A DNA stretch of 64,000 nt from Congregibacter litoralis KT71 (GTDB taxonomy: Bacteria > Pseudomonadota > Gammaproteobacteria > Pseudomonadales > Halieaceae): positions 2,479,075 to 2,543,074 of the forward strand of contig NZ_CM002299.1 in NCBI RefSeq assembly GCF_000153125.2. The letters are read 5' to 3'. Under the pieces are notes generated by a model, which worked only from the letters and a program-made list of their open reading frames with translations, did no database searches and was not told the DNA's origin. The translations under genes were made by a program, and so were the position numbers. Positions 54,037 to 62,025 of the stretch are shown in pieces; positions within the stretch are counted from its first letter, which is position 1, and every line of letters begins with the position of its first letter.

Positions 54037-54852
54037 CTAAAACGCGTCGGCGAAGGGCCGATCGGAGATCAAGTACACGACCGTCCGGTCTGCCTCGCTG
54101 CCCGAACCCAGTAGCCGATTGTGCTGAAAAGTTGCGCTCAACCACTGTCCACGCAGTGTGCGTGGATCGAGCGTTAGCGGATTCGCTGTCTGATTGGTTA
54201 CTTTTACGGCCGTCAGGTGAAGAGGACCTGCGCGCCAAGCGATGAGCGGTTCTGCAACAACAGCGCCGCCACGAACCAAGGCAACGGTCTCACGGGTAAT
54301 CGGGGCGCGTACAACGCCCACGAGCGGATTGAGCAGCCGCGCGGGAGCATACAATTGCTGCGCCGCGAAACGGGTCAATGATACATAGCCGTACTCTGCT
54401 AAACCGTTATTGGACGAGGCAACATCCGATGCCTCCGTTTCATCCGGTCGATAGATCATGACCGACGTTTGTTCGACGTCGTCTTCTAAATCTGCTTCGG
54501 TTGCCGATAGGTCCAAAACATAGATTTGCGTATCATCAAGAGCACTGACGATGACACGGGTCGCATCGAAAGGCTCACGAGCCAGCAGGTACAGTGTGCC
54601 AGCGATGCTTTGCACCCTGACACTGGTCTGCAAGTGCGGAGGAAGCCCAACCTTCACCGTCTCGGGAAAGGACACGAGTCGCTCCGCGCCCACCGATAAG
54701 GAAATGGTGATCGGCACCTTGCGCCAGGCAATGCGTTCAGGTGGTTGATCGGCACTTGCATTAAGCGCTCCTAGCAATCCAAACAAAACGACAATGAACA
54801 TCCCGTAGCCTGAGTCGACTGTAGGTTGCCTATAGAGACGTTTGCGGGTCAT
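54037..54852 (-). CDS. TraK-like conjugation protein, PFL_4704-like (TIGR03749)
   Basis: 271 residues with an N-terminal signal (MFIVVLFGLLGALNASA) and a beta-rich mature part. The pattern ERIAWRKVPITISLSVGAERLVSFPE near residue 40 is typical of the family, which takes the TraK/VirB9 place in GI-type channels. Its stop is 9 nt before the TraB-like gene, and its start overlaps the stop of the TraE-like gene by 1 nt (TAATG). Confidence 0.87.
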   Translation of the reverse strand: MTRKRLYRQPTVDSGYGMFIVVLFGLLGALNASADQPPERIAWRKVPITISLSVGAERLVSFPETVKVGLPPHLQTSVRVQSIAGTLYLLAREPFDATRVIVSALDDTQIYVLDLSATEADLEDDVEQTSVMIYRPDETEASDVASSNNGLAEYGYVSLTRFAAQQLYAPARLLNPLVGVVRAPITRETVALVRGGAVVAEPLIAWRAGPLHLTAVKVTNQTANPLTLDPRTLRGQWLSATFQHNRLLGSGSEADRTVVYLISDRPFADAF

Positions 54853-55499
54853 TAGACGCCCTCCTCGCCCTGTTTATCGTGTTCGTGAAGTCGGCGAGGC
54901 CCGTCACCGTGAAAACCATCAAGCGCCAAACCCCAGGGATTGGCTTCTAGGTCAACGGCGTAGCGAACAACCCGCAGCGGATAGCGAATCGCGGTGTGTT
55001 TCACGGTCATACCCTTGACCGACTCCTGCAGGTCTAGATCGAGCCATACCACCCAGGCCCCATCATCAATAACATCGACGCGCCTTTCTTCGTAGCCCTC
55101 CCCAGGCACTTCTTGTACACCCCGGACGCGATACGCGAGCTCGCCCTGACGACCCTTTTGTTCGAGGTCGCTAATAAGTTCAGCCCTAAACCGTGGCGTG
55201 AGGTAAGGCGCTACTCGAAAAATGGCGTGGCCGTAGTCCTTGGCGCCGTCTTGCGACCAGCGGTTGAGCTGCTGAAAAATATAAAAAGAGAAGGCGTAGA
55301 CGTTGGCGGGTGAAATATCGCTGACGGACAGCACCGCACCAGAGCGAAGATCGGGGGGGATATGCACTGTTAGGCGATCGGGAGCCCGCGCCCAGCCCGC
55401 CCAGAGTCCTGTGATGATCACGACCTGGATGGCGATCACCGCCCACAGCGAACGCAGGTGCGCACGCACGTTATCGATTTCGTTGCGGTAACGACGCAT
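54852..55499 (-). CDS. TraE/VirB8-like conjugation protein, PFL_4703-like (TIGR03746)
   Basis: About 215 residues from the ATG at 55499 (MRRYRNEIDNVRAHLRSL). Longer frames to 55568 run into the upstream gene. It has one N-terminal membrane helix (WAVIAIQVVIITGLWAGW) and a periplasmic domain with ISPANVYAFSFYIFQQLNRW and AKDYGHAIFRVAPYLTPRF, typical of this family. It overlaps the end of the TraL-like gene by 29 nt. Confidence 0.87.
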   Translation of the reverse strand: MRRYRNEIDNVRAHLRSLWAVIAIQVVIITGLWAGWARAPDRLTVHIPPDLRSGAVLSVSDISPANVYAFSFYIFQQLNRWSQDGAKDYGHAIFRVAPYLTPRFRAELISDLEQKGRQGELAYRVRGVQEVPGEGYEERRVDVIDDGAWVVWLDLDLQESVKGMTVKHTAIRYPLRVVRYAVDLEANPWGLALDGFHGDGPRRLHEHDKQGEEGV

Positions 55500-55851
55500 G
55501 CACTGTCCTGCCGATATCCCATGCACCGCTTCGTCGAACGAATGGCGAGCGCTTGATGCCATGGCCATCGAACCAGATCACCATGCGCTGCTGATAGTAG
55601 CCGTCAGGACGATTCCGTTTTAGGCGCTGTAGCAGGCTGGCTGTCAAAAGCACCGTGGCGACCACACCGATACCGGCCAGGCCAAACCCCATGGTGACCG
55701 CACCTGCAATGCCGGCAAGCATTAGACTGACCGGCAACCACACCAAGGCGGACACGCCCACGATAACCCCGAGTTCGCTTGAAGAGCAGCCCTTGAAGAT
55801 CGCGGGTTCTGCGTTTAAGCGTTCAGCGAGTATGTCGTCACGCGCTGCCAT
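55471..55851 (-). CDS. TraL-like conjugation protein, TIGR03750-like
   Basis: 126 residues with an N-terminal RLNAEPAIFKGCSSSELGVI segment, two transmembrane helices (VGVSALVWLPVSLMLAGI and MGFGLAGIGVVATVLLTASLL) and a basic C-terminus. It is the small inner-membrane protein that follows the pilin-like gene in GI-type operons (VirB3/TraL place). It is 6 nt from the pilin-like stop. Confidence 0.87.
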   Translation of the reverse strand: MAARDDILAERLNAEPAIFKGCSSSELGVIVGVSALVWLPVSLMLAGIAGAVTMGFGLAGIGVVATVLLTASLLQRLKRNRPDGYYQQRMVIWFDGHGIKRSPFVRRSGAWDIGRTVHASLPQRNR

Positions 55852-55857
55852 ACGGGC

Positions 55858-56220
55858 TTAGATAACGCCGGCGGCTTCAGTGAGCAGAAAGCTCGCGAAG
55901 ATCAATACGATCGCGCCGACGATGCCGAGTACCCCGACCTCGGCCCACTCCGCCTTACCCTGGCGTGCTTCGTTGAACTTAGCGAACGCGAGGTATGCCA
56001 CCCAAAGAAAGCCTAAGACTGCGATCGCGAGACCCAGAACCAGACCGCCATCTTTGATGTAGCCTTCAATCAGACCGATCCAATCACCCGCGGGGGGCGC
56101 TGTACTGGGAGCTACGGGTGTTGGCAGTACCGCCCATACGGAGGGCGCTGTAAGCAGACCCAACGTGCCCAGCGAGGTTAATGCCTTTGGTTTATTGCTT
56201 CGATGTAAAAACATGAACAT
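55858..56220 (-). CDS. Pilin-like conjugation membrane protein, TIGR03745-like
   Basis: 120 residues with a long signal segment (SLGTLGLLTAPSVWAV), a Pro-rich region and two hydrophobic helices (GLVLGLAIAVLGFLWVAYLA and VLGIVGAIVLIFASFLL). This arrangement fits TraA/VirB2-type pilin subunits of GI-type elements. It precedes the TraL-like gene. Confidence 0.86.
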   Translation of the reverse strand: MFMFLHRSNKPKALTSLGTLGLLTAPSVWAVLPTPVAPSTAPPAGDWIGLIEGYIKDGGLVLGLAIAVLGFLWVAYLAFAKFNEARQGKAEWAEVGVLGIVGAIVLIFASFLLTEAAGVI

Positions 56221-56307
56221 TGTCGTTTCTCCGACGTGGTTGGGGGTTACCCTTAAACAGTAAATTCCTGGCCTTGCCCGGCTCTAACCTCGGCTATGGC
56301 AAGCCGT

Positions 56308-56538
56308 TCACCGCAAATAGAAACCCAACACCATCAGGACAATGCTGGCTCGCAGTGCAGCCCAGATGAGGTCGAACAGGGGGATTTGACCGTCGTGCCA
56401 CGCACGAAAACTGCCGAGGGTTACCCACATGACCCATACAAGCGCCACTACGAGCGTAATGCTCGCGATGCTTGTCAGCAGTACCGCGGGTATAACACCG
56501 GAACCGGCCTGAAACGCCGCTATCTGTGCGGGACTCAT
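56308..56538 (-). CDS. Conjugation membrane protein, PFL_4701-like (TIGR03758)
   Basis: 76 residues starting MSPAQIAAFQAGSGVIPAVLL, a highly conserved opening in this family, followed by two transmembrane helices and the linker SFRAWHDGQIPLFDLIW. It is one of the two small membrane proteins between RAQPRD and TraL-like genes in GI-type elements. Confidence 0.88.
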   Translation of the reverse strand: MSPAQIAAFQAGSGVIPAVLLTSIASITLVVALVWVMWVTLGSFRAWHDGQIPLFDLIWAALRASIVLMVLGFYLR

Positions 56539-56547
56539 CGACGTTCA

Positions 56548-56874
56548 TCACTGACGGTAGTCACCCCGCAATGGCGGACCGATCCGCGGCTCGTTGCGCG
56601 GCGCATCGATATGATCCTGAATGCCGGAACGTATTTTTTTGAGATCTTCCCTTAGCCACGCGTAGCGAAAACGAATACACGTGTCAGAGTTTGCTTGAGA
56701 CTCAGCTTCACTAACAAGTGGCTCGAGAATCGCAATTTCATGAACCAAACGTGCGAGGACCTCGCGCTCGGCGTCGGAGTTAGCGGAGGCACCCGCCATG
56801 TAGAAGAACGTGACAATCGCAATAACGGTCGTGTAAAGCGAGGGATGATTTAAAGATGGGCCTTGGGTCTGCAT
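56548..56874 (-). CDS. RAQPRD-family integrating conjugative element protein
   Basis: 108 residues, an exported protein (signal in TTVIAIVTFFYMAGASA). The C-terminal half has the family segment CIRFRYAWLREDLKKIRSGIQDHIDAPRN ... LRGDYRQ, with RNEPRIGP in the place of the RAQPRD motif. It is the first gene of the short operon after the cargo and probably a periplasmic factor for conjugation. Confidence 0.87.
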   Translation of the reverse strand: MQTQGPSLNHPSLYTTVIAIVTFFYMAGASANSDAEREVLARLVHEIAILEPLVSEAESQANSDTCIRFRYAWLREDLKKIRSGIQDHIDAPRNEPRIGPPLRGDYRQ

Positions 56875-57862
56875 GGCCGCTATGTTCGAGCTAACAGTCG
56901 GTTGTCGCTACGAGAAACTACGTCAGGTGAAGGCGTGGTTTCCCTACCATCACGAATTGTGTGGCACAGATGGGCAAAAGACTATTGTGATAACGCGCCT
57001 GACGCTCTCAGTGCTGGAGAGATCACGCGCAGCCCGGAAGCTAGAGCCGCTTCAGGCGATACCCCAACAGAATAACTCGCATAAGCTAGGTTTCAACACG
57101 CTCGGGCATTGATCGCGACGTTATTTCCGCAGTCGATACGTGTGTTAGCTTGAGCGTATAAGCAGCGTCAGATTTGTTCCAAAGCAGACGTACGATAAGA
57201 ACACCTCTAATTATGATCCAACTCAGATAGAGGACATTATCATTAGTGACCGCGCTATCAAGCACAAGTATCAACGCGCTTCAGCCGGTGTCCCCGGATG
57301 GTACAAGATGGGTTTGCTGGACGCTTACCGACAAACTAGCCCACCCACGTACCAGCGCGAGCGATACGAAGGCGAAAGCAGGTCCCACAACAGGCTCAGG
57401 TAGTTGGCTACCGAGTTAGGAATGAACCGCTGAATGTTTAGGACACTAGCAGTGTTAGCGAGCTGTAATTCACTTAGCCACCCTCCATTGTTGCAAGTGC
57501 CGTGCTCCAAGTTCTCGCAGTATTTTTGCTTTAAACAATCATCTGATGCACTGCGATAAACACAGAGGCATTCGACCCAGCAATAGTGTTTGACACGCCA
57601 GTCGCCGCACCTTCTTGTCTAGCCGGGTTATGAGACACCAGATTCTGTTGAATACTATGGCGAAAAAACCGCATAAGCTGAGCAACCCGCGGTGTTCTCT
57701 ATGCTCATCTGCGAAGATCAGGTTAAGCTAGGAAACGTGTGGCAGACGCAAGACTGCGCTGTTTATAAAGTCGCTTCCTGAGCTCTCCGATAGCCTATCC
57801 TACAAGTAAAACGCCCAAAAATTATGGACGGTTAGTTATCGATCCTAGGGCTGGTCGCTATA
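56875..57862. other. Gene-free stretch on the left side of the metalloprotease
   Basis: About 990 bp without a convincing reading frame. Several short open frames lack ribosome binding sites and look unlike proteins. No RNA gene, IS end or repeat was recognised. It probably includes the promoter of the RAQPRD operon and remnants of cargo. Confidence 0.45.
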
Positions 57863-60283
57863 TCAAATACAGCTATTGATCCGCGTCCCAGTCGAACCGG
57901 AAAAGTTACAAGCGTAAGCGTTACCAGGCCCAAATGGATTGGGACCAATAACACGACATGCCAAACCTCGGTAGTACGTGGTTTGTAGCCGATTAAATAG
58001 ATAATACTGATTCGGATTAACTGTTGTGCTGTACCAATCAAACGGATCATCACTCAATCCTGATACGTTAGAGTTGCTAGCGGTGAGGTAGTACAATGGC
58101 GCCCCCGACGCGAAGCCCACGCCTAATTCCACGCTACCTATACCGCCCAAACATGTCGCATTCCTAAATATGATGTTGAACGTACTGATTGGGTCGGTAT
58201 CCATCTGATTTACGACTGTGTCGACCGCAGACTCCAGACTAGAGTTGTGCGAGGAAGCGTCTTCGACCGCAGCGATAAAATCATCTGTATCAAAGCTGCT
58301 ACTTCCGAGCTGGCCCCCGGTAGGAGAAAGGAACGCAATAGCTCGAAATATTACTTCGCTTTGCTGATTCCTGCTCACTCCAGGCTGCTGACTCAGTCGA
58401 TAAAAAAAATTTCCAACCACCTGTCTCGCTCTGCTCGCATTCCCATACGCTTCGTAGAACCTCCTAGGAACAGTCATATCGATATTGGTAACCGTAGCGG
58501 TGCGATTGAATAGAACATGTGAGGAAGAATCATATCCACGCCGTAATGACATCAAACCGGCAAGAGCGTCTGCAAAACCCTCTTGCATATCAAATCCAAC
58601 ACCCCCATTTGTCACAAAAAAAGGCTGGTTAATTCCACTAACCGCAGCATGCCCGAACTCATGCCCAATCACTTCTTCATCAGATGATGTGTTGCCTGGT
58701 AAGTAGATAACCGAATTGTCACTCGAGTAAGACGGTCCAAAAACGTTAGGATCTGTATCAATTACAGCGCCAATTCGGTTATCACCGCCGCCCGCTGACG
58801 CACAGCAATTGCTGCCGTTGCCAACGGCCCACTCAACAATTGCCTCACGTAGGACATCAAATACCAAACGATGCGTCGCATTGCAGTTAGATCCACCTAG
58901 GCACTGTCTAGTGTTAGGTGCGTTTTCCCTGTAAACGTGAGGTGATTGAGCAGATGGGCAAAGTTCTGGGGTTCTACTGGACACAAACCGACAGGTGTCT
59001 CTGAATAGAGTATTTGCAACTGCAAACTTTTTATCCTCACGAAAGGTCACAACGCCATCACTACGAATCAGAATGGTTCCACCCGTAGGCATTCGATATG
59101 AAAACTCCATGACGAGTGAGTCTTTCCCATCCTGCACCAACCACATATCGGGACGAACGTCCTCTAGCGCAAATTTTTCTAACTCATGGCTTTCGAGAGT
59201 GTCCTCTAGTGCCTGTCCTGCAAGAGCTTTCGCTTCTGTTTCATCCAGCATCACACCACCGCCAAGATTTTCCAAGAATTTAACGGGGTAAATAGAAGCC
59301 ATTACCGCCCGGACCTTCCCAGTGACAGCGTCGACCTGGATTAAATTTTGCGCGCGAATAGGCACCCCTCGGAAAACTTGGCTGAAATATACAGTGTAAC
59401 CTTCAGCCTGAGAGCCACGCACGTTGATATGGCTGAACAACTCATCACCATCGGCACCAGAGATCGCACTTAGCTCCACCAGGTAACGTGAGATGTCGTC
59501 GCTAGAGGCACCCTCAATTGCAGATAGGTCCCACAACCCTAAATCTCCACCAACGAGACGAAAGAAAACGCTTTGTCCGGTTCGGAAAAAGCGATGCTTG
59601 TTTGGGGACAGGTGGGAAATAAGGTTATAGCGCGCATTCTCCGCCTCAAGTTGTGCTGCGGTGTAATTCGTAGATATTTCTTTGTCTGCATGAAGAACGT
59701 TCGCACTACGACCATCCTTAGTGCTTGGCGACCAAAAAACCGCGGCCTCCATGAAAGAACCACTTTTCTCTTCCGATATCAGTTTGTAAGCTCCGTCGTC
59801 TGTCGCGATCGTCGCGACAAATCTTGTGAGGTCGGTGTTAAAAGTAAAGTTGGCGTAGCCATCACGACCCTCGAGCATTGCGGGATAGTTACGTAAGTCA
59901 AAATTCGGATCGAAAGTGGTTTTAGCAATGATGGGCTCACCGAAGATTAATGTAAATTGATCTCCAAACAGGCTTAGCGCACCGGTTGCCGGCATAAACT
60001 TACCGGCGCTATCGTCGTCTTCAACCGTTGGTACCATTCCCAACCTAATACCTATTACCTCGGTATTAACAACCACAACGCCTAAAGGCGTTTGATCTGC
60101 ACTAAGTTGCTCTTGATCCACAAAGTCGTAGATTTCCGAAGTCGGTTCTTTGTCTATCAGAATTGAAAACGCAAGCTCGTCGCTTTCAATGGCTGCGACG
60201 GATGTGGCGATAGGAAGCTGCAAAACGGCAAACACTGTCGCGATCAGCCAGCGCTTGCCCGTACCATCGTATTTGAACAGCAT
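57863..60283 (-). CDS. Secreted zinc metalloprotease (thermolysin/fungalysin-like)
   Basis: 806 residues with a signal peptide (WLIATVFAVLQLPIATSVAA). After a long pro-region with FTP/PepSY-like segments (about 220-410) comes a gluzincin domain with the zinc motif HEFGH (541-545) and the third ligand Glu568 in MQEGFADALAG. A Cys-rich segment (CLGGSNCN ... CCASAGGG) suggests disulphides. It should cleave proteins outside the cell. It sits as a cargo gene in the conjugative element between transfer genes that are normally adjacent, and its codons are visibly AT-richer than theirs. M4 versus M36 family is not settled. Confidence 0.86.
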   Translation of the reverse strand: MLFKYDGTGKRWLIATVFAVLQLPIATSVAAIESDELAFSILIDKEPTSEIYDFVDQEQLSADQTPLGVVVVNTEVIGIRLGMVPTVEDDDSAGKFMPATGALSLFGDQFTLIFGEPIIAKTTFDPNFDLRNYPAMLEGRDGYANFTFNTDLTRFVATIATDDGAYKLISEEKSGSFMEAAVFWSPSTKDGRSANVLHADKEISTNYTAAQLEAENARYNLISHLSPNKHRFFRTGQSVFFRLVGGDLGLWDLSAIEGASSDDISRYLVELSAISGADGDELFSHINVRGSQAEGYTVYFSQVFRGVPIRAQNLIQVDAVTGKVRAVMASIYPVKFLENLGGGVMLDETEAKALAGQALEDTLESHELEKFALEDVRPDMWLVQDGKDSLVMEFSYRMPTGGTILIRSDGVVTFREDKKFAVANTLFRDTCRFVSSRTPELCPSAQSPHVYRENAPNTRQCLGGSNCNATHRLVFDVLREAIVEWAVGNGSNCCASAGGGDNRIGAVIDTDPNVFGPSYSSDNSVIYLPGNTSSDEEVIGHEFGHAAVSGINQPFFVTNGGVGFDMQEGFADALAGLMSLRRGYDSSSHVLFNRTATVTNIDMTVPRRFYEAYGNASRARQVVGNFFYRLSQQPGVSRNQQSEVIFRAIAFLSPTGGQLGSSSFDTDDFIAAVEDASSHNSSLESAVDTVVNQMDTDPISTFNIIFRNATCLGGIGSVELGVGFASGAPLYYLTASNSNVSGLSDDPFDWYSTTVNPNQYYLFNRLQTTYYRGLACRVIGPNPFGPGNAYACNFSGSTGTRINSCI

Positions 60284-61290
60284 ATCAATTTCCTTTTCCG
60301 CAAAGAACGTATCTAGTCGTATGAAAGATTAATACACACAAACTGAGCTTCGCTCGCTGACGTAAAAATCCAAATAACGATTTTTTATATCGTTTAGCTA
60401 GCTACACTTACTTTTGCTATAAGTAATCACGCCCCTCAGTTGGGAGAGCCCTTTCAATTGACGGGCTATGGTCGGGTAGTATCGGGAGGCGGTAGTGGTT
60501 GCTTGTTGGAAGGTGAACTCAAGCAGGAAGGATTGTCGATCGCAAAATCCTCATGTCTACTAACCAGCGCCTAGAAGAGACCTCAAGTGTGAATGCAAGC
60601 ACGGACAGCGCAAGCGCGATGCTGGACGTGACAGCGCGCGACACAAGCAACGAGACGATTACACTCACGATGGACGATGAATACGCGCTCGCTGACGAGC
60701 GAATGCGCTCAGGCGATCAAGTCACAGTCGTCACGCTTAGAGCGAAGCCCATTCTTGTAAGAGACGCTACAAGCGGACGAAGTGATCAATATCACCGCAC
60801 GACCGTCAGGGAATCACTGTATCTCTTCTGTGGTACTCCTTGACTCACAGGAAGACTGAACACTACTTTTTTGGGATGCGATTGTTACAAGACCCTGAAT
60901 TGGCGGTTCTACCTTACGGGGCCCTCAGGGTTTTAAAAAAGCTATTCAGCCCAAACACAAACCGTTATGCAGGAGGGAGCTCCGCGCACCGCAGTAGGTA
61001 AAAGTACGGAAGCGCTTTCACAGTCACACGAAAGGCGCTCGGCGCGGACACACATCTCTGCGCGTGCTGCACATGCACGCAAAAGAGAATGGCCCAAGTC
61101 TGCTCTATGAACGCGTGAAAGCCCAGGTGCTACAACGAAAAGCGTGCCCGCTGCCATCTGCTTACCTCACCGTTTATTTCTAGTTGTTCCTTCTAATCGG
61201 TCTTAGACACTCTAGGTACACATCAGGATTTTTCTCGTGCTAGGTAGCGTCTGCATTGCCGTACCTACACGGTAAAGAGCCAACTGCGCG
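60284..61290. other. Gene-free stretch on the right side of the metalloprotease
   Basis: About 1 kb between the metalloprotease and the PFL_4697-like gene. A plus-strand frame of 96 codons (60553-60843) lacks a clear ribosome binding site and shows no similarity I can recognise; I leave it uncalled. Nothing else is seen. Confidence 0.45.
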
Positions 61291-62025
61291 CTACAGGTAT
61301 TTCTTAAAACTACTTACCGTAACTGCAACACCTAGCGCAAAAAGGGTCGCAAACGGCAAAACGACTAAACTCGGATGCACACTGAATGGCAACGAAAGGT
61401 AAATCACCCAGCTGAGCACCAAAAATGGTAACGCAGTGCGCTTGGCCCAGTGATACACAAAGGAGCTTTCGCGCCCGCCACCCCACCGGCGCAGATCACG
61501 CTTGACGAGACCATCGACGATAGCTACCAGACTGAACATCACAAACACCGGCATCGCGAGCAACAACACTGCCAGCCGCACTGAGAAGACTTGGGTAACT
61601 TGCATTGCCGCGAGCACATACTTGGCCACTGGCTCAAACGCGTCATGCAACCTAGAGCGGAGCCCGGATTGCCCGGCTCTCGGTGTCATGCCCGCCCAAT
61701 CAACGAAATCAACAATCCGAGTCGCTTCGAACAGCCCGTGGTAGGCGTAGCCAGCCAGCGTCTTGGTAAACCGTGCGGGGTCCTCACTGATGAGACTCTG
61801 GCGGAAATCTGTCTTTAAAAAGTCAATTTCGGCGGCGAGCATATCGCGGCTGTGGTTGAGTCCTTCATCGGGCCACCAGAACACCATCCCCAACCACTCA
61901 ATCAGAATCGAAAAAACCAAGGACAGAACGAGCCACTTAAATCCCTGTGCCAGCGTGGTAAGTAGACGGCCAATCAGGCCCTGGCGAAAGTCCTGTGACC
62001 GATTGTCCGTCCTACTCTCAGACAT
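61291..62025 (-). CDS. Integrating conjugative element membrane protein, PFL_4697-like (TIGR03747)
   Basis: About 244 residues from the ATG at 62025 (MSESRTDNRSQDFRQG), which overlaps the TraD stop by 8 nt. It has about four hydrophobic segments and the family signatures LVLSLVFSILIEWLGMVFWWPDEG and WGGGRESSFVYHWAKR, shortened. It normally follows TraD in GI-type elements, as here, and is probably an inner-membrane partner of the coupling protein. Confidence 0.88.
   Translation of the reverse strand: MSESRTDNRSQDFRQGLIGRLLTTLAQGFKWLVLSLVFSILIEWLGMVFWWPDEGLNHSRDMLAAEIDFLKTDFRQSLISEDPARFTKTLAGYAYHGLFEATRIVDFVDWAGMTPRAGQSGLRSRLHDAFEPVAKYVLAAMQVTQVFSVRLAVLLLAMPVFVMFSLVAIVDGLVKRDLRRWGGGRESSFVYHWAKRTALPFLVLSWVIYLSLPFSVHPSLVVLPFATLFALGVAVTVSSFKKYL

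Noticed and set aside
60553-60843. 96-codon plus-strand gene near the metalloprotease
   Set aside because: No convincing ribosome binding site and no recognisable motif; the Ser/Thr/Asp-rich sequence could be a chance frame.
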